From contig JAAZYJ010000241.1 in NCBI GenBank assembly GCA_014239715.1, forward strand, positions 1-5,223: DNA of 5,223 nt, in the 5' to 3' direction. Origin of the DNA: Flavobacteriales bacterium. Lineage in GTDB: Bacteria; Bacteroidota; Bacteroidia; Flavobacteriales; Parvicellaceae. Below the pieces are notes generated by a model that ran no database searches, had not been told where the DNA came from, and saw nothing but the letters and a program-made list of their open reading frames with translations. A program made the position numbers and the translations under genes. Shown piece by piece: positions 1 to 5,097 of this stretch. The first letter of the stretch is position 1, and each line of letters begins with the position of its first letter.

Positions 1-1
1 T

Positions 2-1864
2 GCAGGAGACTACAACACTTTTACGGCATGCTTAGGTGCTGAGTACACAATTACAACATGTGGATCGTCACAAGACACGAGAATAACGATGTATGAAGAT
101 GCTTCGGGGATTTTAATTACGACTTCTGACGCAGATAACTGCACTAGCAATAATGAGTCAATCGTCTGGACCTCAACGTTAAATGGTGTGGTAAGAGTTT
201 TGGTTGATAGATGGAATTGTGGTCATAATTCAATTTGTGGGAGCTGCAGTGTAACAATGAACACATCATGTGGTGGTGGAGGAGGAGGGGGAGGCCCTGG
301 AGACGACTGTTCTAATCCCACCGTTATCGCATGCGGAAGCTCATTAACATCCGAAACCACAATAGGCAACACCGATACAGAAAGCGGGTGGTCTTGTTTA
401 GGATTTGTCGGAACAACACCGGGAGAAGATCACTTTTATAGTGTTCAATGGCCGGATGCAGCTGCAGGAGGAACGATCAGGCTGACATTTTCAAATGTTA
501 CTGATGCCAACGATACGTATATGGAAGTGTTATCATTGGGCAGCTCCTGTGCACCAAACGCATGTGTAAATCATGATCAAATGGACATATTATTCGGACT
601 GTTTGGCACAGGACAGGTATATATTGAATACACCGTTGGTGCCGGTATAACGAACTATTACTTTGTCGTAGATTCACAAAATGACGGGATTGATTCTTAT
701 GACATCACGGTGGAGTGTTTTGCAACAGGAATAGAATTAGACGATGTTAACAATTGCCCTCCATTTCCTGTTACCGCGCCCTTGAATCAAGGATATTACC
801 AGACCTGGGATGGAGTTGAGCCTGACGCAACAGTTACTCCCGCAGAATTAGCGGCTATGGCAGGAAACACGTATACAGTTTGTGAAAACGTATACATTCA
901 AAACCCGGCGGGTTGGGAATGGCTTAAGCACTTTGAGGTTACGCTGGGAGAGTGCTGGACGAATCCGACTAACCTCACGCCCAATGGCAACAACACTGCT
1001 TTTTACGCTACTACAGCGCCGCGGACAGGAGATTGGGCAGGATCGAATCTTGGGGGAACCCCAATTGTACTGGACTGGACGTTCACTCATGATTGGATAG
1101 CTTCCTGGGGAGACGGGGACGTATGCTGTTATACGTGCAACTTATATTCTTTTTGTTTCGATGCAGAAGTGGACCCCTTGTGTAATGTAACGAGCGGGTT
1201 TCAAAATCAGATCAGCGCCACAGATGATGGTATTGGCGGCGGGGGCGGCGGGGCTGTGAATCCCTCAAATGTTAGTCTTTCCAGCACAAGCGCTACAGTC
1301 CTTCCGGTTGAGTTGATCTCCTTTAGCGCTAGTCCGGAAATTGAAAACGGAAAGAACATTGTGGTTTTAAATTGGGTTACAGCAAGCGAAACGAACAATG
1401 ACTATTTCACTATAGAGCGCTCTCTGGACGGGGTTCACTTTGAAGTGGTGTCAAACATTCCCGGCGCGGGAACCTCTTCAGATATAAATAATTATTATGC
1501 GGTGGATCAGTATCCGCATAGTGGTGTCAGCTACTATAGACTTAAGCAGACTGATTTTAATGATCAATCTGAACACTTTGACATTGTTCCTGTGCAAATA
1601 CTATCAACCTTATCTAATGTTTCAGTCTTCCCCAACCCCACGAAAGAGGAGCTTACTATTTCGTTCAGCTCAATTGAAAAAAGAAAGGAATATTCTCTGA
1701 CGATCTATAGTGTAGTGGGGCAGACCGTTCACCAACAAACAGTTGTTGCAGAACAAGGCTTCAATCAGGTCAGATGTAATACAAGCGGTTTCCCGATAGG
1801 GATGTATTTTCTTGCAGTTGGTTGTGGCGACGAGTACCAAAAGCTGAAATTCACAAAGGAATAA
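2..1864 (+). CDS. T9SS-exported cysteine-rich multidomain surface protein (5' end missing)
   Basis: The frame is open from base 2 to the TAA at 1862-1864 (620 codons visible). The ATG at 89 is internal, because residues 1-29 before it already belong to a repeat-like domain. Domains in order, numbered from base 2: a Cys-rich beta domain (about 1-90) of the kind repeated in Bacteroidota surface proteins; eight glycines (91-98); a second Cys-containing beta domain resembling bacterial pre-peptidase C-terminal modules (about 101-245); a Trp/Cys-rich domain with no known name (about 250-410); six glycines (412-417); the LPVELISFSA module (from 434) with its typical 'TIERSLDG' and 'SYYRLKQTDF' motifs; and a type A sorting domain (about 540-620) with 'VFPNP' and a 'KLKFTKE' end. 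In this family such a C-terminus directs export through T9SS and is cleaved on surface attachment or release. No catalytic domain is visible, so an adhesin or structural role is possible but unproven. It converges with the minus-strand operon. Confidence 0.93.
   Translation, partial: AGDYNTFTACLGAEYTITTCGSSQDTRITMYEDASGILITTSDADNCTSNNESIVWTSTLNGVVRVLVDRWNCGHNSICGSCSVTMNTSCGGGGGGGGPGDDCSNPTVIACGSSLTSETTIGNTDTESGWSCLGFVGTTPGEDHFYSVQWPDAAAGGTIRLTFSNVTDANDTYMEVLSLGSSCAPNACVNHDQMDILFGLFGTGQVYIEYTVGAGITNYYFVVDSQNDGIDSYDITVECFATGIELDDVNNCPPFPVTAPLNQGYYQTWDGVEPDATVTPAELAAMAGNTYTVCENVYIQNPAGWEWLKHFEVTLGECWTNPTNLTPNGNNTAFYATTAPRTGDWAGSNLGGTPIVLDWTFTHDWIASWGDGDVCCYTCNLYSFCFDAEVDPLCNVTSGFQNQISATDDGIGGGGGGAVNPSNVSLSSTSATVLPVELISFSASPEIENGKNIVVLNWVTASETNNDYFTIERSLDGVHFEVVSNIPGAGTSSDINNYYAVDQYPHSGVSYYRLKQTDFNDQSEHFDIVPVQILSTLSNVSVFPNPTKEELTISFSSIEKRKEYSLTIYSVVGQTVHQQTVVAEQGFNQVRCNTSGFPIGMYFLAVGCGDEYQKLKFTKE
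272..295 (+). repeat. Octaglycine linker coding tract
   Basis: Eight consecutive glycine codons (GGT, GGA, GGG and GGC mixed) separate the first and second Cys-rich domains of the surface protein. The mixed codons suggest the glycine run is kept for the protein and is not just a DNA slippage product. The longest uninterrupted G run is five (287-291). Confidence 0.9.
1235..1252 (+). repeat. Hexaglycine linker coding tract
   Basis: Six glycine codons (GGC GGC GGG GGC GGC GGG) lie between the Trp/Cys-rich domain and the LPVELISFSA module. Together with the tract at 272-295 this shows that the protein is built from modules joined by polyglycine hinges. Codon choice here is GC-rich (GGC/GGG), unlike the GGT/GGA-rich first tract, so the two tracts are not recent copies of one another. 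Confidence 0.85.
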
Positions 1865-1944
1865 ACCAAGTTGATCCGACTAAAAGTGACCACAGCAAGT
1901 AAGCCAATTAGCTCGCTTAGTAATTTAGAAATAAGTGCAGGCAA

Positions 1945-3066
1945 TTAGAAAGAACGGGTGACCATAATCTCTAGCCCGGCAGCTAGATTTCTTGCTGATT
2001 CAAACTCACTAGTGGTAGAATTTCCTATGCTAACACTAGAAACCAGACCCGCCCCAAGCGTGTAATGGTTTACGCAATAGCTTAGCCCTCCCTTCGCACC
2101 AAATGCAAAATCCAGTTTAGAAAATTCGTTTGTTTGATTTGCCAGATTTGATTTTAGTAGAAACCGACCCTCTACATTTACACCATAGTAAGGCCTAAGT
2201 TTGGAATCACTCGATTTATATTTGACCACTCCAGCTCCAACTCCAAAATAGCTAAGAGATTCTTTGCTGGTTGTAAATAATCCCTCATCATAACTTGAGA
2301 TAGCTTGTCCCACATCAACTTTAGATGCAGAGAGCTCCAGATACATCGATTTCCTGAGCTGTCTGCCTAAAAGTATTGAATATGATGGCTTCACATAGAT
2401 CTCGTTGACATTAAGTGTCTCGGAATTTGCAGCTTTTTGGAAAGAATGGTTCAAAATGTTAACACTAGACAAACGAAATGCTGCACCGATATAATTCGAT
2501 GCGTGTGTAAAAGGAGCACCCTCAGGCTTCGAGGGTTCCACGACAGAAACAGCCCCACGTGTTTCTATTGCTACGGGCTTAAATATGAAGGCGGGATTCA
2601 AATTGAGATTCTTGGAAGTCAAGTTGCTTTTCTCGCCGCTTTGCGGAAGCTCAAGATCAGGAGCGTTAACACGCGCTTTCACGCTGCCAAAAGTCTCAAT
2701 GCGACCCGTCAAATTGGGGATGGAGTTTTCAACACCCTCATCATCTTCTTTTTCAACAAGCGGCACATAAGATGACCGAGTCAGTTTGGGCGAATAGGAT
2801 TGTTTATAATCAATCAGCTCTGATAAGTGCGGAATAGACTTAAAGGCCGAAACGCGCGGCATGTAGTCTTGCGAAACAGAAGGCCATGCAAACCAAACTC
2901 CACCAATCATAAACGCAGGTACTAAAACAAAAAGAAACTGACGCAACAAATTATTTTGGCCATCCGGAATTTCGGATTCTATCGCATGCCAAACGTCAGG
3001 GGCGGGCTTGCCCTTGATCGACTCGAATGACGACTTGTACCAATTTTTCAACTCATTATTTTGCAT
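1945..3066 (-). CDS. Putative transmembrane anti-sigma factor with C-terminal beta-barrel-like domain
   Basis: 373 residues, starting at ATG 3066-3064, which overlaps the end of the sigma gene by 11 nt. Residues 1-42 form a short cytoplasmic segment with 'WYKSSFESIKGKPAPDVWHA'; a Pro-x-x-x-Trp pattern of this sort is common in Bacteroidota proteins encoded next to ECF sigma genes and is taken as sigma-binding. One hydrophobic helix follows (about 43-61), then a low-complexity polar linker (about 62-190). The rest (about 191-373) alternates polar and aromatic residues with repeated glycines ('YFGVGAGVV', 'LDFAFGAKGG', 'YTLGAGL') and ends in Phe, as outer-membrane barrel strands do. The only sign of regulation is coupling to the sigma gene; no convincing ribosome binding site is seen. 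The sigma-binding role is inferred from position and N-terminal features. The alternative is a barrel-like membrane protein with an unusual anchor that merely sits in the operon. Confidence 0.8.
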   Translation of the reverse strand: MQNNELKNWYKSSFESIKGKPAPDVWHAIESEIPDGQNNLLRQFLFVLVPAFMIGGVWFAWPSVSQDYMPRVSAFKSIPHLSELIDYKQSYSPKLTRSSYVPLVEKEDDEGVENSIPNLTGRIETFGSVKARVNAPDLELPQSGEKSNLTSKNLNLNPAFIFKPVAIETRGAVSVVEPSKPEGAPFTHASNYIGAAFRLSSVNILNHSFQKAANSETLNVNEIYVKPSYSILLGRQLRKSMYLELSASKVDVGQAISSYDEGLFTTSKESLSYFGVGAGVVKYKSSDSKLRPYYGVNVEGRFLLKSNLANQTNEFSKLDFAFGAKGGLSYCVNHYTLGAGLVSSVSIGNSTTSEFESARNLAAGLEIMVTRSF

Positions 3067-3637
3067 AGGCTATCAGCGATTCCTGATCAAAATATTCGTT
3101 AATATTTGTTTTCAATTTACGTTTTGCTTTAGATAGCTGGGATTTCGATGTTCCAACCGAGATCTCAAGATTTTTCGCTATTTCCTCGTGTGTAAAGCCT
3201 TCAACAAAAAAGAGATTCAGAATCGTTCTATACCCAAGAGGAAGTTTAGCAATTATAATCTCAAAATCATTTATATCTAAACTACCCAAGGCGTCGTTAA
3301 AACTATGTTCCAGATGTGGCTCAATGACATCATCCCTTTCCAGATACACATAGCTGCCAACCTTATTGCGCCTGATATAATTCAAGCAGCTGTTTACAAA
3401 GACACGCCTTACCCAGCCGTCAAAACTGCCCTTTTTCTTATAGCTACCAATATTATTGAATACGCGGATAAACCCTTCTTGCAGCATGTCTCGAGCCATC
3501 TCCCTGTCTACAGAATACCCTAGGCAAACCTTAAACATTTGAATCTGATAGCGCTCATATAGCTCGTATTGTGCCCTCTTGTTTCCGCGAACACATTGCT
3601 TAATGAGATGGGAATCACTATTTACAACTAACTTCAA
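3056..3637 (-). CDS. ECF-type RNA polymerase sigma factor
   Basis: 193 residues, the usual size for a group 4 (ECF) sigma-70 factor, which directs RNA polymerase to a small regulon. Region 2 spans about residues 10-92: 'HLIKQCVRGNKRAQYELYER' is the typical opening, and 'DMLQEGFIRVFNNIGSY' with 'FDGWVRRVFVNSCLNYIRRN' covers core binding and -10 recognition. Region 4 spans about 125-178, with 'LPLGYRTILNLFFVEGFTHE' leading into the helix-turn-helix and 'SKSQLSKAKRKL' as the recognition helix. The start is TTG (3637-3635): an in-frame TAA, which is the stop of the lipoprotein gene, lies one codon upstream, and the next in-frame ATG (residue 34) would cut into region 2. A GGAGG sequence at 3659-3655 is 17 nt before the TTG, too far for a standard ribosome binding site, so translation may be coupled to the upstream gene. 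The downstream overlapping gene is the likely anti-sigma partner. Confidence 0.95.
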   Translation of the reverse strand: MKLVVNSDSHLIKQCVRGNKRAQYELYERYQIQMFKVCLGYSVDREMARDMLQEGFIRVFNNIGSYKKKGSFDGWVRRVFVNSCLNYIRRNKVGSYVYLERDDVIEPHLEHSFNDALGSLDINDFEIIIAKLPLGYRTILNLFFVEGFTHEEIAKNLEISVGTSKSQLSKAKRKLKTNINEYFDQESLIAYAK

Positions 3638-3640
3638 ACT

Positions 3641-4291
3641 TTATAAAAATCTCACCTCCAAGTAATCAGAGATGTTAGTAATGATGTAAAGGTACAAAGA
3701 AGCATTTGAACTACTTTCTACTACTATCATACCAGACCCGGAAGAAGCGGCAACCCAATATGCCTCGGGAGCCCCGTCCAGTAAGGAATTGAGGTCAAAT
3801 TCAATTTGTGCATTCCTGTCAACTTTTTTGTTCAAAATAACAGAATTTGTCCCATCGGTGTCAAAACTTGGACCACTTATCACGATGTCCGAATTTAATT
3901 CGATTTGAAAGTTGCTAAAGCTACCGTCAGAAAAGATATGCTTGCCATTAACTCTCATCGTGTGCGCCGAACTGGAGTTTCTCGACAGTTTTAGGTGGGC
4001 ATCCAATGATGTGTATGTTCCTTGTGGCAGGTCAAAATCAACCAGCTCATCATTGTTTCCGTTGATTTGCTTGTCTATAGTTTTAGATAAACTAACATCT
4101 CCGGCTTGCTCTCGTATGCCAGTAAATTGAATAGACTCTGTATAATACACAGATGAGGTAATTTCATTTTTTGTTGAACCACTGTCATCACTGTAGTTGA
4201 GCGTAAATGAGCAATTCGTAGGTTGTTTCCATTTGCGAGAACATGAAGAAAAAAGAAAACAAGTACAAATGATAAGGTAGAATAGTTTCAT
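3641..4291 (-). CDS. Predicted lipoprotein, first gene of the sigma operon
   Basis: 216 residues from ATG 4291-4289. An in-frame ATG at 4345 is less likely: it lies inside the predicted promoter and would put 18 extra residues before a good signal peptide. Residues 1-17 read as a lipoprotein signal, 'MKLFYLIICTCFLFSSC', with the lipobox cysteine at 17 followed by Ser, Arg and Lys. The mature part is Ser/Asn/Asp-rich and predicted to be mainly beta. It contains 'SIQFTGIREQAGDV' and 'VDFDLPQGTYTSLDAHLKL'; the 'DLPxGTY' motif recalls beta-sandwich lipoproteins of Bacteroidota such as DUF4382-like proteins, but that match is from memory and tentative. No catalytic motif is seen. It ends with TAA (3643-3641) 3 nt before the sigma gene start, so the two are co-transcribed. 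A role as envelope sensor, or as a target of the sigma factor, is inference. Confidence 0.85.
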   Translation of the reverse strand: MKLFYLIICTCFLFSSCSRKWKQPTNCSFTLNYSDDSGSTKNEITSSVYYTESIQFTGIREQAGDVSLSKTIDKQINGNNDELVDFDLPQGTYTSLDAHLKLSRNSSSAHTMRVNGKHIFSDGSFSNFQIELNSDIVISGPSFDTDGTNSVILNKKVDRNAQIEFDLNSLLDGAPEAYWVAASSGSGMIVVESSSNASLYLYIITNISDYLEVRFL

Positions 4292-4318
4292 TTTAATAGG
4301 GGCTAATGTAATCGATGA

Positions 4319-4351
4319 CAAATTTACAAAAGAAATCCTAGGCAACCCAAA
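4319..4351 (-). promoter_or_regulatory. Bacteroidota-type promoter of the lipoprotein-sigma-anti-sigma operon
   Basis: On the minus strand TTTG (4351-4348) is followed after 21 nt by TAAATTTG (4326-4319). This matches the Bacteroidota housekeeping promoter consensus TTTG / TAnnTTTG with normal spacing. The start of transcription would fall near 4312-4315, giving a leader of about 20 nt before the lipoprotein ATG at 4291. The position also argues against the upstream ATG at 4345 as start codon. Confidence 0.65.
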
Positions 4352-4383
4352 TGGCCTGATGTTGTGTCATCCTACCATAAAGC

Positions 4384-4425
4384 CTGACAAGTTGATGAGT
4401 ACACCACTCAACATTTGTCAGTTTT
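4384..4425. repeat. Imperfect palindrome / long hairpin upstream of the operon promoter
   Basis: CTGACAA (4384-4390) pairs with TTGTCAG (4415-4421), and GTT..GAGT (4391-4400) pairs with ACTCAAC (4406-4412) around the loop ACACC. The result is about 14 base pairs with a 3-nt and a 2-nt bulge. On the plus strand it is followed by TTTT (4422-4425), so it could be a weak terminator. Its position about 30 bases upstream of the minus-strand -33 element also fits an operator or regulator-binding palindrome. The sequence does not decide between these. Confidence 0.55.
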
Positions 4426-4431
4426 AGTACG

Positions 4432-4563
4432 ATGCGGTTACACCCTAACCAGAAAAAGGGATTAGGAAAAATCCTTTTAATCGACAAAGACTGCTTTAGG
4501 ATTAGAACAGGCGATCAGCCAGTAACAATTCAAAAAAAGTCTAACGCTTATTATTCTACTTAG
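4432..4563 (+). CDS. Possible small ORF, 43 residues, unknown function
   Basis: The frame runs from ATG 4432 to TAG 4561-4563 and encodes a basic peptide beginning MRLHPNQKKGLGKILLIDKD and ending NAYYST. Its support is positional: the stop codon is 17 nt before a strong plus-strand terminator-like hairpin (4581-4612), which otherwise has no gene. Against it, no family is recognised, no promoter match or ribosome binding site is seen upstream, and a frame of this length arises easily by chance. The same bases form several small hairpins, so a non-coding transcript is an equally good reading. Confidence 0.25.
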   Translation: MRLHPNQKKGLGKILLIDKDCFRIRTGDQPVTIQKKSNAYYST

Positions 4564-4578
4564 CGGGATATTCTCGCT
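4562..4578 (+). repeat. Small hairpin preceding the terminator
   Basis: AGCGGGA (4562-4568) pairs with TCTCGCT (4572-4578) with one G-T pair and a 3-nt TAT loop. It sits 2 nt before the stem of the terminator-like hairpin, so the two would stack at the 3' end of any plus-strand transcript. Confidence 0.5.
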
Positions 4579-4580
4579 GT

Positions 4581-4620
4581 AAGAGCTCCTATCATTTCAG
4601 ATGGGAGCTCTTAATTTATA
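4581..4620 (+). terminator. Rho-independent terminator-like hairpin (plus strand)
   Basis: AAGAGCTCCTATC (4581-4593) pairs with GATGGGAGCTCTT (4600-4612) over 13 positions with one G-T wobble and a 6-nt loop. On the plus strand it is followed by a T/A-rich but imperfect tail (AATTTATA, then more T-rich sequence). On the minus strand the hairpin is followed by ACAGCGAG with no T run, so termination would mainly be of plus-strand transcripts. No established gene precedes it. Confidence 0.65.
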
Positions 4621-4826
4621 GATTTGTTTTGTCTACAAACATTGAAGACACAATAGACGCATCGATTCTTACGGATGATGTTCCTTACTATTGAGAAAAT
4701 GACCTTGATTGTGCTCTTGAGTGGCGAAAAGGAGTCAACGAAAACTTCACAAAGGGCTTTATTCGAGAAGGGGTCAACTAAATATTTGGTTTCATGGGCA
4801 ACCTCTTTTCGCGTTTCTTTTGTCAT
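4611..4826 (-). CDS. Doubtful small ORF, 71 residues
   Basis: ATG at 4826-4824, TAA at 4613-4611, where the stop touches the base of the terminator-like hairpin. The peptide begins MTKETRKEVAHETKYLV and becomes basic and Cys/Ile/Val-rich towards the end; no family is recognised. A TATATTTG element (4890-4883) lies 56 nt before the ATG but lacks a TTTG at normal spacing. A 7-bp inverted repeat (GTGTGAA 4831-4837 / TTCACAC 4861-4867) sits in the would-be leader. A plus-strand frame of 53 codons (4675-4836, beginning MMFLTIEKMTLIVLL) covers the same bases and is about as plausible, so at most one is real and perhaps neither. Confidence 0.2.
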   Translation of the reverse strand: MTKETRKEVAHETKYLVDPFSNKALCEVFVDSFSPLKSTIKVIFSIVRNIIRKNRCVYCVFNVCRQNKSIN

Positions 4827-4923
4827 AGTTGTGTGAAGTACAAATTGTGTTAGTTAGTTTTTCACACCTGTCTAACTTAGATCAAATATAATTTGTTGAT
4901 AAACTAGGTAAAAAGACAAACTT

Positions 4924-4958
4924 AAAAAGCCAGGAGATGGGACCTGGCTTTTTCTTTT
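4924..4958 (+). terminator. Strong rho-independent terminator, potentially bidirectional
   Basis: AAAAAGCCAGG (4924-4934) is perfectly complementary to CCTGGCTTTTT (4943-4953), with an 8-nt loop. The stem is followed on the plus strand by CTTTT (4954-4958). On the minus strand the stem also ends in five T's, so it could work both ways. It insulates the right-edge gene from upstream transcription, but no confident gene on either strand ends here. Confidence 0.85.
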
Positions 4959-5059
4959 ACCAACATGTACGTGTTGCGGTACTAGAGGAAAATAGTTCAA
5001 GTATTTAGCAAATAATTGAAAATTTGTTAATAACTTATGTGTGGTTTCCGTCTTTGGAA

Positions 5060-5091
5060 TTGGATGATAGTGGGGGAACAATTTAAATTTG
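5060..5091 (+). promoter_or_regulatory. Possible promoter of the right-edge gene, very short leader
   Basis: An exact TAAATTTG (-7 type) element lies at 5084-5091 with TTG (5060-5062) 21 nt upstream. This resembles the Bacteroidota consensus, though the -33 part is only a partial match (ATTG). The element ends 6 nt before the ATG at 5098, so transcription would begin at or very near the start codon. Confidence 0.4.
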
Positions 5092-5097
5092 AATCAA

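Larger units (their letters stand above)
4352..5097. other. Long intergenic region rich in hairpins, with two terminators and no confident gene
   Basis: This AT-rich stretch of about 750 bases separates the minus-strand operon from the right-edge plus-strand gene. No tRNA, rRNA, transposase or CRISPR repeat was recognised. It holds a palindrome (4384-4421), small inverted repeats GGTTA/TAACC (4436-4450) and AAAAGG(G)ATT/AATCCTTTT (4454-4478), a 7-bp hairpin (4562-4578), and two strong terminator-like hairpins (4581-4612, 4924-4953). There are also exact TAnnTTTG elements at 4619-4626 (+), 4883-4890 (-) and 5084-5091 (+). Short open frames exist on both strands but none has a recognisable family. 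Confidence 0.7.

Noticed and set aside
272..295. The glycine-coding tract as a phase-variation (slippage) site.
   Set aside because: The longest pure G run is five bases and codons are mixed, so frequent frameshifting is unlikely.
848..1090. Minus-strand and alternative plus-strand frames inside the surface protein gene (also around 1207-1398 and 1497-1700).
   Set aside because: They lie wholly within a gene with clear domain structure, and their peptides look like frame shadows without family features.
1900..1919. Inverted repeat TAAGC/GCTTA in the gap between the two convergent genes, a possible shared terminator.
   Set aside because: Only five base pairs with a 10-nt loop and no T run on either strand; too weak to call.
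2437..2775. Plus-strand frames opposite the anti-sigma-like gene.
   Set aside because: Antisense shadows of a supported gene, with no start signals or recognisable protein features.
3305..3523. Plus-strand frame opposite the sigma factor gene.
   Set aside because: The sigma factor is unmistakable on the other strand; this frame shows no independent support.
3912..4130. Plus-strand frame opposite the lipoprotein gene.
   Set aside because: Shadow of a gene with a clear signal peptide and operon position; no promoter or family match.
4384..4421. The palindrome as a terminal inverted repeat of an insertion sequence.
   Set aside because: No second copy, target duplication or transposase is visible; the arms form one local hairpin.
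4872..5081. Minus-strand frame of 69 codons upstream of the right-edge gene.
   Set aside because: It runs straight through the perfect terminator hairpin at 4924-4953, and its peptide looks random.
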